DNA from: CAYZBF01 sp964476585
GTDB taxonomy: Bacteria; Hydrothermota; UBA3072
NCBI GenBank assembly: GCA_964476585.1
Contig: CAYZBF010000004.1
Location: 1-64,000 of the forward strand
Direction of reading: 5' to 3'
Length of the DNA: 64,000 nt
Position 1 is the first letter of the stretch. Each line of letters begins with the position of its first letter. Of this stretch, positions 18,699 to 26,858 are shown piece after piece. The notes under the pieces are model-generated. The model worked only from the letters and a program-made list of their open reading frames with translations, was not told the origin of the DNA and ran no database searches. The position numbers were made by a program, and so were the translations under genes.

Positions 18699-18741
18699 CC
18701 CATCCAGACCATAGGCCTCCAGGACCTTAGGTCCGGATGGG
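18699..18741 (-). promoter_or_regulatory. Attenuator-like hairpins overlapping the leader stop codon
   Basis: In the minus-strand RNA, CCCAUCCGGACC (18741-18730) can pair along 12 positions with GGUCUGGAUGGG (18710-18699); one pair is a G-U wobble that would be a mismatch on the other strand, which suggests selection as minus-strand RNA. The same 5' arm can instead pair with the adjacent GGUCCUGGAGG (18726-18716), a hairpin whose triloop is the leader stop codon UAA. The two folds exclude each other. The sequence after the long stem is only moderately U-rich, so which fold terminates is unresolved. Confidence 0.7.
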
Positions 18742-18846
18742 CCAATACCAGTAATAATAGTATGTAAAGTAAAATTTGTTATCGAGACTGATTAGCCTCA
18801 ATCTATCTTCAGTTTCTTTAAAGCAGTTTAAGTATGCTTGAAGCAT
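18727..18846 (-). CDS. Aromatic-rich leader peptide of the aro/trp supraoperon
   Basis: A 39-codon ORF lies between the operon promoter and the first structural gene, too short for ordinary gene calling. Codons 25-35 (18774-18742) read FYFTYYYYWYW: two Phe, six Tyr and two Trp in eleven codons. The stop UAA lies inside alternative RNA hairpins. The ATG is six bases after the predicted -10 box, so initiation would be leaderless. By analogy with trpL and pheL, ribosome stalling on these codons would control transcription of the 16 genes below. I translated this directly from the sequence; function is inferred. Confidence 0.82.
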   Translation of the reverse strand: MLQAYLNCFKETEDRLRLISLDNKFYFTYYYYWYWPIRT

Positions 18847-18850
18847 AGTT
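18830..18850. promoter_or_regulatory. Palindromic operator candidate at the aro/trp transcription start
   Basis: Arms AAGTATGCTT and AAGCATAGTT around a central G form a 21-base inverted repeat with one mismatch. It covers the predicted transcription start and the leader ATG, a position where a dimeric repressor could block transcription. It also makes a hairpin ATGCTT-C-AAGCAT at the leader start codon in RNA, an alternative reason for the symmetry. Confidence 0.5.
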
Positions 18851-18852
18851 CT

Positions 18853-18880
18853 TTTGTAATCAAATTTTAAAATTTGTCAA
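18853..18880 (-). promoter_or_regulatory. Promoter of the aromatic supraoperon
   Basis: TTGACA (18880-18875), a 16-base spacer and TACAAA (18858-18853) precede the leader ATG by six bases. A perfect 16-base palindrome, CAAATTTTAAAATTTG (18861-18876), fills the region between the -35 and -10 boxes and could be a second operator or simply a bendable AT tract. Confidence 0.65.
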
Positions 18881-18884
18881 GTCT

Positions 18885-19017
18885 TTTAGTAGAAAATTTA
18901 AATACCAAAGCACATAACCACCATCACCAAAATATTAGCCACAGAGGCACAGAGAACTCAAAGGCCTCAACGCACCCCAGGAATTAGGACATGATTTGTG
19001 AAGATGGAACTGTGACC
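18885..19017. repeat. Intergenic repeat modules upstream of the aro/trp promoter
   Basis: Bases 18938-18975 contain CCACAGAGGCACAGAGAACTC followed by AAAGGCCTCAACGC, one of the CACAGAG-type modules recurring between genes of this window (also near 19870, 22610, 26740 and 57880). No coding signal is seen. Confidence 0.5.
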
Positions 19018-19662
19018 CTATTTGTTTTTTTTAAATGTCAAATGTCGAGATTTGACCCCATTTCCCTCAGCAAAGAAATCATTTTCTTTTTGATATTTTT
19101 CTTTTTGTGAATGAAAATATGAATTAACTATTCCAGGTAGTTTATTATTCCAGTCCAAAGCAACAGAATTAGTATTATCCATATTTGTAAAGGCACGATC
19201 ACGAAAAAGATTTTTCCCACTATTAAATTCCTTTGGGTCTCTCTTGTAAAGTTTGAAACTGAAAGAAACTGTACCTCTTTGTTCATTTACATATATCTCT
19301 GTAGTTGTCATTGTACAAGTTTTTGGTTTGACTTTAAACAGAACAGCCGAACCTGTAAACTTATACGTTACTGTAAAAGTATAAACTTCTGCCTGATATT
19401 TTCCTCTTCTTCCATCCGCATATGGACACTCTTTTGAAACTGAAGGCTGACCGATTGTTTCGCTTCCAAAATCCACATTCAACGGTTCAAGAGTATATTT
19501 TTCAATAAGGTAATTTTTAAAATCTTCCTCATCAACTCCAAGAATATATTCTTTGCCTTTTCCTTCAATTTCATTTTGTATTTTTTCTGATAATTTTCGA
19601 ATAAAGTCGTAGCTATCTATTTCATAAAACGAGTTTATTGGATTTACGTGTCTGTAATTCAT
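19018..19662 (-). CDS. Hypothetical protein, apparently truncated at its 3' end by repeat sequence
   Basis: I do not recognise this 214-residue soluble protein. It has a charged N-terminus, a beta-rich centre (YTFTVTYKFTGSAVLFKV) and a helical segment VALDWNNKLPGIVNSYFHSQKEKYQKENDFFA (given here only as its position, about 170-200). That kind of helix often precedes a further C-terminal domain. After FFAE the sequence switches to low-complexity residues encoded by a GGGGTCAAATCTCGACATTTGACA repeat-like stretch, so the original C-terminus seems lost. The open frame extends to 19743, but that part is a Pro-rich translation of an intergenic repeat; the ATG at 19662 lies six bases behind a promoter. 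Confidence 0.6.
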   Translation of the reverse strand: MNYRHVNPINSFYEIDSYDFIRKLSEKIQNEIEGKGKEYILGVDEEDFKNYLIEKYTLEPLNVDFGSETIGQPSVSKECPYADGRRGKYQAEVYTFTVTYKFTGSAVLFKVKPKTCTMTTTEIYVNEQRGTVSFSFKLYKRDPKEFNSGKNLFRDRAFTNMDNTNSVALDWNNKLPGIVNSYFHSQKEKYQKENDFFAEGNGVKSRHLTFKKNK

Positions 19663-19668
19663 AATATA

Positions 19669-19697
19669 AAGATAAAATATTTTACATTCCTTGTCAA
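19669..19697 (-). promoter_or_regulatory. Promoter giving a leaderless transcript of the hypothetical gene
   Basis: TTGACA, a 17-base spacer and TATCTT, followed by TATATT and the ATG at 19662. The six-base distance from -10 to ATG leaves no room for a Shine-Dalgarno sequence. Confidence 0.6.
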
Positions 19698-19699
19698 GG

Positions 19700-19905
19700 A
19701 AAAATGCACCTCCTTTTAAACTGGGATTGGGGGGATAAAACAAACAAAAGATTTTCTTTATTTGTGTAATTTGTGTGATTTGTTGTTCTTTACGTAGATT
19801 CTTCGAATCTAAGTTGAGTGGTTAAATCGTCAAATCGTTAAATAGAAAAAGACAAAAAATATACTTTGTGCTCTTTGTGGCTTTGTGGTAAATAAAAGGT
19901 GGTAA
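19700..19905. repeat. Intergenic repeat modules before the MFS gene
   Basis: Contains TTTTAAACTGGGATTGGGGGG (a translated-looking repeat in other frames), GGTTAAATCGTCAAATCGTTAAATAG at about 19820 and TTTGTGCTCTTTGTGGCTTTGTGG at about 19866. The last module runs straight into the AAAGGTGG ribosome-binding site of the MFS gene. Confidence 0.5.
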
Positions 19906-19909
19906 AGAT

Positions 19910-21214
19910 GTGGATTTGAAGGTCTCATTAACTCACCAACCTATCTCTATTGACAACAGAAAGGATTGGTCTAAAATTCACAATATGTTAAAACTGAATT
20001 CTCTCGAGAGAGAAACATTTATAAATCACCTGATTTTTTCGTCCTTAAATGGTATAGTCTTTGGTGGGCTTATGCTTCAGGAGATAATTGCAAGGAAAAC
20101 ACTTTTATCTTCCAATCTGGTAGTAACCTTTGTAACCATGGTCTGGCCAGTTGCGAATCTTTTCTCAATCTACTGGGGAGAATATTTGGAAGGGAGAAAA
20201 GACAGAGAGAAACTCTTTTTGATAGCGGGTATCCTCGGGCGCATTTCACTTATTCTTACATTTTTTGTTCGAACGGGAGAACATTTTGTCTTGCTACTCC
20301 TTCTGATATACTCCTTTAATGCTTTCATTATACCTGTCCAGAACTCAGTTTTCCAGTTTAATTACAGAAAGAAGAACAGAGGTGTCCTTTTTGGTTTTTC
20401 TCAGAGTGTATACGCCTCATTTCTCCTTATTACTTCATTCCTTTTCGGGAAAGTGCTGGATTATAATGAAATCCTTTATAAGCCCTTATTCGCAATAATT
20501 GGAATATTTGGGTTCCTGGGGATATTGGCTTTAAGAAAAATCAAAGTAGACATACCCGAGGTAGTGAGAGAGGGAAAATCACATCCGGTTATAAGTCCAA
20601 TAATTACGACGATTTATGAATTTCGAAAGAGTAAATCTTTCCTCTGGTACGAAATTGGATTTATGGTTTATGGTTTCGGTTATTTGATGATCCTACCTAT
20701 TATTCCGCAATTTCTTGTAAATAAACTTAGTATGACCTATACTCAGATATCGATAGGAAAGGTAATAATTGCAAATGCTGGAATTGCTCTGTTTGCGCCA
20801 TTAGCAGGTTTTATTCACAAGCGTCTCAATCCTTTAATATTCAGTGGATTATCCTTCATTGTTCTTGGGTTTTATCCCATTTTACTTAACTTCTCCATTT
20901 TTCAGAACATTATGGATCCGGTTATTTTCGTTTATTTGGCATTTGGGGTTTTCTCTATAGGCATGGCAGGAGTTTTTACAAACTGGCAGTTAGGTTCAAT
21001 ATACTTCGCGAGAGAAAGGGATTCAGCTATGCTCCAGAGTGTTCATGTTACTCTTACTGCCATAAGAGGACTTTTTGCACCGCTGCTGGGATATTTCCTG
21101 ATGAGTAGATTTTCAGATACAACTGGTTTCGTATGGAGTTCTACAATGTTTTTCCTTGCTTCAATTATAATGTTTATTGCTTATAATAAATGCAAGGATT
21201 ATTTAAAACCTTGA
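19910..21214 (+). CDS. Major facilitator superfamily transporter
   Basis: A 434-residue inner-membrane protein with about twelve hydrophobic segments in two halves separated by the cytoplasmic stretch around residues 205-230 (RKIKVDIPEVVREGKSHP). The first 45 residues are a hydrophilic extension. Charged loop motif YLEGRKDREK after helix 2-3 fits the MFS loop. Substrate cannot be told from sequence, and the neighbours (threonine synthase downstream) give no clear hint. The start is GTG at 19910 with AAAGGTGG about eight bases upstream; an ATG two bases earlier is out of frame. Confidence 0.8.
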   Translation: MDLKVSLTHQPISIDNRKDWSKIHNMLKLNSLERETFINHLIFSSLNGIVFGGLMLQEIIARKTLLSSNLVVTFVTMVWPVANLFSIYWGEYLEGRKDREKLFLIAGILGRISLILTFFVRTGEHFVLLLLLIYSFNAFIIPVQNSVFQFNYRKKNRGVLFGFSQSVYASFLLITSFLFGKVLDYNEILYKPLFAIIGIFGFLGILALRKIKVDIPEVVREGKSHPVISPIITTIYEFRKSKSFLWYEIGFMVYGFGYLMILPIIPQFLVNKLSMTYTQISIGKVIIANAGIALFAPLAGFIHKRLNPLIFSGLSFIVLGFYPILLNFSIFQNIMDPVIFVYLAFGVFSIGMAGVFTNWQLGSIYFARERDSAMLQSVHVTLTAIRGLFAPLLGYFLMSRFSDTTGFVWSSTMFFLASIIMFIAYNKCKDYLKP

Positions 21215-21319
21215 TATAATAACAATCCTCGATATTTTGCATTCAGAAGGATGCTCACATATCAAATTTAATCCCTTTACAAAGAATACATTCCTATTAT
21301 TCTAAAAAAAGGAATTCAA

Positions 21320-22441
21320 ATGGGTAAATTGATCTGCAGAAGTTGCAATAAAGAATATTCCTTGAATGATGCGGTCTGGAAGTGTGAATGTGGAGGACTG
21401 CTTGACATCAATTTTGAATCGGCTTTTCCTATAGAAAAGATAGAGAAAAGACCATTAGGATTCTGGAGGTACAGGGAAGCAATACCTGTTTTAGATGATA
21501 AAAATATTGTATCCTTTAATGAAGAATTTACCCCAATTGTTCCAGTTGATTTTAATGGCAAGAAAGTTTTAATTAAACTGGATTATCTGTTTCCTTCAGG
21601 CTCTTTTAAAGATAGAGGAGCATCAGTGTTAGTAAGCAAGATAAAAGAACTTGGGATAAAGAAAGTAGTTGAGGATTCATCTGGCAATGCAGGCTCTGCT
21701 ATCGCTAGTTACTGTGCAAAGGCAGGCATCAGTTGTGATGTTTTTGTTCCCGATTATACGCCCGATGAGAAAATTGCACAGATAGAATCCTATGGAGCGA
21801 GACTGCATAGAATTCCAGGCACAAGGGAAGACACTGCTCTCGCCGCATTAAAAGCAGCAGAAAACGATTATTATGCAAGCCATTACTTGAATCCCTTCTT
21901 TTTTCAAGGGACAAAGACAGTTGCATTTGAGGTGGCTCTGCAACTTGGATGGAGAGCGCCAGATACTATCGTTCTACCCGTCGGAAGTGGGTCTTTATTA
22001 CTTGGTGTGTATATTGGTTGGGGTGAACTATTGAAAGCTGGGATTATTGATAAAATTCCAAGACTCATAGGGGTGCAGGCTGAAAATTGTGCACCAATAG
22101 CCAGGGCATTCAATAAGAGTTTACGAGAAGTTCCTGAAATAGAAAAAAGGGAAACAGTTGCAGAGGGAATTTCTATTGCAGCACCACTTCGAGGAGAACA
22201 GATTCTTGATGCAGTTAAAAGTTGCAAAGGTGAATTCATAACAGTTAGTGAGAATGAAATTAAAGAGGCGCTTAGATGGATTTTAAGAAAAGGATTTTAC
22301 ATTGAGCCAACTTCCGCAGCAACAGTTGCTGGAATTAATAAATATCTAAATAGGTCAACTTCGGATGAACTTATCGTTTCCATATTCACAGGACATGGAT
22401 TAAAGACCGCTGAAAAGATTATAGAAATATTGAGTGAGTAA
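21320..22441 (+). CDS. thrC: Threonine synthase
   Basis: PLP enzyme converting O-phosphohomoserine to threonine. Residues 5-25 form a zinc-ribbon-like segment (CRSCN and CECGG) as in archaeal and short bacterial ThrC. Lys97 in SGSFKDRGAS binds PLP; SSGNAGSA and LPVGSGSLLLG bind substrate and phosphate. Length 373 is normal. AAGGAA lies six bases before the ATG. It is not in an operon with other threonine genes here. Confidence 0.9.
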   Translation: MGKLICRSCNKEYSLNDAVWKCECGGLLDINFESAFPIEKIEKRPLGFWRYREAIPVLDDKNIVSFNEEFTPIVPVDFNGKKVLIKLDYLFPSGSFKDRGASVLVSKIKELGIKKVVEDSSGNAGSAIASYCAKAGISCDVFVPDYTPDEKIAQIESYGARLHRIPGTREDTALAALKAAENDYYASHYLNPFFFQGTKTVAFEVALQLGWRAPDTIVLPVGSGSLLLGVYIGWGELLKAGIIDKIPRLIGVQAENCAPIARAFNKSLREVPEIEKRETVAEGISIAAPLRGEQILDAVKSCKGEFITVSENEIKEALRWILRKGFYIEPTSAATVAGINKYLNRSTSDELIVSIFTGHGLKTAEKIIEILSE

Positions 22442-22698
22442 ATGAGTCGATAAGGATCGGCTTTCGGCCATTTTAAGTCTAAAATCGATAGTTTGTAGTT
22501 ATGAGTCGAATAATAAGTATTGTTGAATAGTTAAATGGTTGAATCGTTGAAATGTTGAATAGTTAGGGTCGAGGCTTCAAGATTTCATTGGAGCGAAGCG
22601 ACTCCTCGGTATTCTCTGTATCTCTGTAGCAAAAAACAAAATTATCTGAAACAAATTACCTCTTTATTGTGTCATACAGAATAAAAAGGGGGTAGTAT
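22442..22698. repeat. Intergenic repeat modules downstream of thrC
   Basis: Holds GTTGAATAGTTAAATGGTTGAATCG-type text at 22520-22565, GGAGCGAAGCGACTCC at about 22590 and a TATTCTCTGTATCTCTGTAGC module. AAGGGGG just before 22699 is the ribosome-binding site of the next gene. Confidence 0.5.
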
Positions 22699-23556
22699 AT
22701 GCTTTATAAACGACCAAGTCTGCTTGCGATGTTTGTTATGTTAGCCATCATCCTTGCATCTATGGGTGCTGCAGGTTTTAAGCACACCGAACGCTTTTAT
22801 GAGACATACACTGTGAAGCCTGGCACCAACGTAAATGTATACAACAGAAATGGGTATATTGAAATAAGCAAATGGGATAAGGATGAGGTAGAAATAGTTG
22901 CTTTAAAGTCAACGAGAAGAAGTAAAGGTGAATTAGAGAAGGTCAAAATTGAGGTAACTACAAATGGTGATATGGATGTTAAAACGAAGTATCTAAAGAA
23001 AACTGCCAAGGTAGCAGTTGATTACGCCATTAAAGTCCCTGCTAATGTAATAGTGAATCATATAGAGAGTTCAAATGGCAGAATATATCTGAAAGGGACT
23101 AAAGGTCCTTCAACATTGAGGACCTCAAACGGTAGAGTTGAAGTAGAAAACACGGATGGTGATGTAGATGTGGAAACGAGTAATGGAAGTATAAGTATAG
23201 AGAACGTAGGCGGTTATGTAAATTTAAAAACCAGCAATGGAAGAATAAATATCATAGGAACTGCAGGTATTTCAAAAGTAAGGACTTCAAATGGCAGAAT
23301 AAATGTTGAAATTCCCGATATTAAGGGTGATGAGGTTGGAATCAAAACGAGCAACGGTTCAATTGATGTGTATATATCACCAAATTTGAATGCTGATATT
23401 GAGATGGATACCTCAAATGGCAAGATATCCCTCCACGATATTGAATTAACTGTGAGCGAAATAAAGAAAACTTACCTAAAGGGTAAATTAGGGGAAGGTG
23501 GTCCCAAGATATTTATTGATACCTCGAATGGAAGCATAGCCTTGCATAAGTTGTAA
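22699..23556 (+). CDS. DUF4097-type beta-repeat secreted protein
   Basis: A 285-residue protein with an N-terminal hydrophobic signal segment (residues 9-27) and then a right-handed beta-repeat domain. The motif TSNGRI/TSNGSI recurs roughly every 20 residues (for example RTSNGRVEV, ETSNGSISI, KTSNGRINI, RTSNGRINV, KTSNGSIDV, DTSNGKISL, DTSNGSIAL), typical of DUF4097 proteins, with Asn-Gly turns stacked in a ladder. Location should be the periplasm or cell surface. Function of the family is not established. AAGGGGG precedes the ATG. Confidence 0.82.
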   Translation: MLYKRPSLLAMFVMLAIILASMGAAGFKHTERFYETYTVKPGTNVNVYNRNGYIEISKWDKDEVEIVALKSTRRSKGELEKVKIEVTTNGDMDVKTKYLKKTAKVAVDYAIKVPANVIVNHIESSNGRIYLKGTKGPSTLRTSNGRVEVENTDGDVDVETSNGSISIENVGGYVNLKTSNGRINIIGTAGISKVRTSNGRINVEIPDIKGDEVGIKTSNGSIDVYISPNLNADIEMDTSNGKISLHDIELTVSEIKKTYLKGKLGEGGPKIFIDTSNGSIALHKL

Positions 23557-23868
23557 ATAGGACGGAGGACGAGGGACGTAAAAACAGTTAATTAGTTGAA
23601 TAGTTGATTGGTTTATTAAATATCATTCGATTTCGAATATTTCTTTATTTGACTATTCAGCTGTTTAACTAAATCACTTTGCGTCTTGGCGAGAAATTAA
23701 AGAGTGGATAGTGAGCTGGGATTGACATTTAGTAAAATTTGCACAAGTTAATTTTATGAGGATAGGAAAGAATAATCACTATAGATTTTGCTTATTTTTA
23801 GCGTTTTTTGTTGGGGAGTTTTATAAATGTAAAAGAGAAAATCCACTTGAACCCTTGAAGATTATATA
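23557..23868. repeat. Intergenic region with repeat modules and a possible small upstream ORF
   Basis: Contains GACGGAGGACGAGGGACG (23561), GTTAATTAGTTGAATAGTTGATTGG (23587) and CACTTTGCGTCTTGGCGAGAAATTA (about 23675), all recurring module types. A TTGACA at about 23722 may start transcription. A 37-codon ORF, 23756-23869, ends one base into the DUF1614 start; I regard it as possible but unproven. Confidence 0.45.
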
Positions 23869-24522
23869 ATGTTTTTTTTACCTTTTTCTTTCATAATATT
23901 TATTTTATTTATCCTTCTTCTGCCCTTTCTATTTTTCCTAATACAGTTTGGAATAGTTGGGGCGGTGTCTTCGAAGTTAGGGTTTCCAGTATCTGTCGGG
24001 ATTTTAATATATTTCTTATCTTTACTCGGAAGCACAATAAATATTCCCTTAAGTAAAAAACCCGTTAATACAGGAGATGAATATGATGAATTCCTGGGAA
24101 GATTTTTGGGCTTCCCCAAGAGAATAAATTACCAGATTATTGCAGTTAATGTCGGAGGATGTATAATTCCCGTTCTTTTATCTTTATATTTTTTCCAGTT
24201 TGTTTCTCCCCTAAGAGTCACTATTGGTATTGGTATTATGGCACTTCTCACTTATTTTCTTGCAAGACCGGTCAAAGGAATTGGTATTGCTATTCCTGCG
24301 CTTATTCCTCCTATTTTATGCATTATTATTACTCTAATACTCGCACCGCTTAACCCTGCATTTGCTTATGTCTGTGGGGTCATTGGAACACTCATTGGTG
24401 CAGATATTTTGCACTTAAAGGATCTCACCAGGGTGAACCGAGCTGGTGTTATGAGTATAGGTGGCGCAGGGGTATTTGATGGAATATTCCTGGTAGGGAT
24501 TATATCAGTTTTACTGGTTTAG
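23869..24522 (+). CDS. DUF1614 family membrane protein
   Basis: A 217-residue integral membrane protein with seven or so hydrophobic helices. It shows the family features: SLLGSTINIPLSK after helix 2, and a C-terminal segment LIGADILHLKDLTRVNRAGVMSIGGAGVFDGIFLVG, here cited as residues of about 176-212. The family is widespread in archaea and deep-branching bacteria and has no established function; acidic and His residues in the last loop suggest a binding site. It converges on the AmrS gene with a four-base overlap of ends. Confidence 0.75.
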   Translation: MFFLPFSFIIFILFILLLPFLFFLIQFGIVGAVSSKLGFPVSVGILIYFLSLLGSTINIPLSKKPVNTGDEYDEFLGRFLGFPKRINYQIIAVNVGGCIIPVLLSLYFFQFVSPLRVTIGIGIMALLTYFLARPVKGIGIAIPALIPPILCIIITLILAPLNPAFAYVCGVIGTLIGADILHLKDLTRVNRAGVMSIGGAGVFDGIFLVGIISVLLV

Positions 24523-25553
24523 AGAGATGTCCACTCCATCCCTCTAATATTTATTTTCTCTCCACATTCAGGGCAATCTGAATCCTCCAGGTTTATTTTA
24601 AAAGTTTCCATTATTCCCCTTTGGATTAATAATGCTCCGCAATTTGGACAATAAGTATTGTTTCTGCTGTCAATTACATTTCCAAGGTAGACATATTGCA
24701 TCCCAGAATCTTTTGCTATTTTGTATGCCTTCTCCAGTGTTTCAATTGGTGTAGGGGGGAGGTCGGTTACTTTATGATGAGGAAAGAATCTTAAGAAATG
24801 GATTGGTGTATCTTCACCTAAATTCTCTTTTATCCAGCGCACAAGCTCTTTTATTTTCCCCATTGAATCTCCTACCAGAGGGATGAGTAGATCTGTGATC
24901 TCGATATGGATATTATTTTTTTTGAATTCTTTTAATGCTTGAAAAATTGGTTCAGGGGATGGAATTCCTATGAAACTACGTAGGAAACCTTCTTCGCCTG
25001 AACCTTTGAAATTTACCGAGACGGCATCGAGATATGGTGCAATCTTATTAATAGGTTCCGGATTTATGTAGCCATTTGTAACATAGGTATTATATAAGCC
25101 TTCTTCGTGGGCTATCTGTGCTGTATCGTATGTCAATTCGTAGAATATGGTGGGTTCAGTGAAGGTGTAGCTAAGCCCCTGGCAGCCCAGTTCTTTAGCC
25201 TTTTTTACTAATTCCTCTGAAGAAATTGCTTCCCCCATTATCTCTCCCTGACTGAGATGCCAGTTCTGACAGTATTTACACTTCCAATTACAACCCTGAG
25301 TGCATATAGAATAGGCATTGCTTCCCGGAGCAAAGTGATATAAAGGTTTTCTCTCAATTTCATGGACTGCCGCAGAGCTAATCTTATCATATACAAGTGA
25401 ATATAATCTTCCATCAATATTCTTCCTAACCCCACATATCCCTGTTTCTCCTTTTGGTATTATGCAGCCTTTGGGCAGGACATAATCCCAACCACAGAGG
25501 TGGCACCTCACTTTGCTGTCTTTTAGTTTTTCATAGAACATTGCCTCTTTCAT
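24519..25553 (-). CDS. amrS: AmmeMemoRadiSam-system radical SAM protein
   Basis: A 344-residue radical SAM enzyme. The 4Fe-4S/SAM motif CxxxCxxC is C88-C92-C95 (CNWKCKYC). Extra cysteines occur at the N-terminus (CHLCGW, GICG) and in a C-terminal zinc ribbon (CPNCG and CPECGEK). This layout matches AmrS, usually partnered with a Memo/AMMECR1 protein; those partners are not in this window. GGAGAG precedes the ATG. The substrate is unknown. Confidence 0.85.
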   Translation of the reverse strand: MKEAMFYEKLKDSKVRCHLCGWDYVLPKGCIIPKGETGICGVRKNIDGRLYSLVYDKISSAAVHEIERKPLYHFAPGSNAYSICTQGCNWKCKYCQNWHLSQGEIMGEAISSEELVKKAKELGCQGLSYTFTEPTIFYELTYDTAQIAHEEGLYNTYVTNGYINPEPINKIAPYLDAVSVNFKGSGEEGFLRSFIGIPSPEPIFQALKEFKKNNIHIEITDLLIPLVGDSMGKIKELVRWIKENLGEDTPIHFLRFFPHHKVTDLPPTPIETLEKAYKIAKDSGMQYVYLGNVIDSRNNTYCPNCGALLIQRGIMETFKINLEDSDCPECGEKINIRGMEWTSL

Positions 25554-25689
25554 TTACTCTCCATGATATCTGTCTCTTTCAAAGAATGCAAAGAAATTTA
25601 AGTGAATTTTTCATTTTGCATTTTTCAGTTTTCATTTTGCATTGAATATTCTTATTTCTCTTAATTGACTTATTCTTAATAAAGAATAT
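25554..25689. repeat. Intergenic repeat modules between the radical SAM genes
   Basis: Carries two copies of the CATTTTGCATT module (25617-25645), also found at 26650, 43270 and 60820. Confidence 0.45.
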
Positions 25690-26583
25690 TCAGAACCCTC
25701 GGGACAACCCCAGATGCACTGCTTTCTCTATTACTTTTAGGTATTCTCTCCTTGTGATTGGTCTTGAGAGTTCTTCATATTTCGAGGCATTATGGCAGGG
25801 TCTATATTGGTCCATTATATTAACATATGAATTGGTAGATATTTCCTTTGCTATAAACTCCAGGACTTTTTCTGACTCGGCGATATCGTTAGGTAAAACA
25901 AGATGCCTTATTAATAGACCCCTTTCTGCTATTCCCCTCTCATTGATCTTCAAATCGCCTACCTGTCTATGCATTGCTTTAACAGCCTTTCTTACTACAT
26001 CCCAGTAATTTTGAACTTTAGAGTATTTCGAACCATTCTCATTAGAACCATATTTAATATCTGGCATATATATATCTACTATTCCATCCAGTAATCTTAT
26101 CGTATCTTCGCAGTCATAACCTCCTGTGTTATAAACAATTGGAATTTCAAGACCTCCTTCTCTCGCTATCAAAAGAGATTTCACCAATTGAGGGACATAA
26201 TGGGTGGGACTTACCCAGTTAATGTTATGACATCCTATTCTCTGTAAAAAAAGCATGGAGAGAGCTACTTCCTCTTCGGATACTTCTTTGCCTTCTTCTC
26301 CTTGAGAAATTGTCCAGTTCTGACAGTAGACGCATTTAGAGGTACAGTTACTTAAAAATATAGTTCCAGAGCCGCCTCGCCCAACAAGTGGACGTTCTTC
26401 TCCGTAATGGGCAAAAGAAGAACTTACTTTCATAGTGATTCCAGATTTACATGGCCCTTTTTGTTCAGATCGATTGACCTTACACTGCGCTCCACATAGA
26501 TCACAAGAGTTGAGTTTCTCCCATAATTTCTCTAATCTGTCTTTAAATTCTTTTTCAGATAAAGAAAGATATACAGGAGTCAT
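25690..26583 (-). CDS. PflX-like radical SAM protein (COG1313 type)
   Basis: A 297-residue homologue of pyruvate formate-lyase activating enzymes. C80-C84-C87 (CTSKCVYC) bind the cluster. An N-terminal cysteine set (CDLCGAQC, then C45) resembles an additional metal site. NTGGYD and YMPDIKYG are conserved in the group. No glycyl-radical enzyme is adjacent, so the target is unknown. It lies upstream of amrS on the same strand but 136 bases away. Confidence 0.8.
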   Translation of the reverse strand: MTPVYLSLSEKEFKDRLEKLWEKLNSCDLCGAQCKVNRSEQKGPCKSGITMKVSSSFAHYGEERPLVGRGGSGTIFLSNCTSKCVYCQNWTISQGEEGKEVSEEEVALSMLFLQRIGCHNINWVSPTHYVPQLVKSLLIAREGGLEIPIVYNTGGYDCEDTIRLLDGIVDIYMPDIKYGSNENGSKYSKVQNYWDVVRKAVKAMHRQVGDLKINERGIAERGLLIRHLVLPNDIAESEKVLEFIAKEISTNSYVNIMDQYRPCHNASKYEELSRPITRREYLKVIEKAVHLGLSRGF

Positions 26584-26858
26584 AGGATCAAGGTTTCAAG
26601 TGTATATATGACCGAAGACCGAGGACGGACGACTTGAGATCCAATGAAAAATTAAAATTGAAAAATGCAAAATTCCCATTTTCCCTGGGATTACCTTGCT
26701 TGAATAGAGCATGAAGATTCACTTGTGATGACATTTCTCACGCAGAGGCGCAAAGAGCGCACAACGCAATAAACGCGAATAACTCAATAACCTCAATGGA
26801 CTCAGAATCACTTAATCCATGCCCTTTAATTCTGTAATCCTCGGACCCTTGACCCTTT
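26584..26858. repeat. Composite intergenic repeat, related to the one at 36.8 kb
   Basis: Bases 26604-26628 are an exact 25-base match to 36812-36836 (ATATATGACCGAAGACC and on). A GATTCAAG/GTTTCAAG module precedes both, and a CACTTAATCC...AATTCT(A/G)TAATCC module follows both. Between them lie TTGAAAAATGC and CACGCAGAGGCGCAAAGAGCGC modules. The shared order suggests a mobile or copied composite unit. Confidence 0.6.

Noticed and set aside
18600..18900. T-box riboswitch upstream of the aro/trp operon
   Set aside because: No T-box antiterminator sequence or Stem I specifier arrangement is visible; the aromatic leader ORF explains the region better.
22699..23556. CRISPR-like or tandem DNA repeats
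   Set aside because: The repetition is at the protein level (TSNGR/S) with variable DNA; it is a beta-repeat protein gene.
23756..23869. 37-codon ORF before the DUF1614 gene
   Set aside because: It touches the start of the next gene but has no ribosome-binding site and no recognisable feature; kept only as a note in the intergenic entry.
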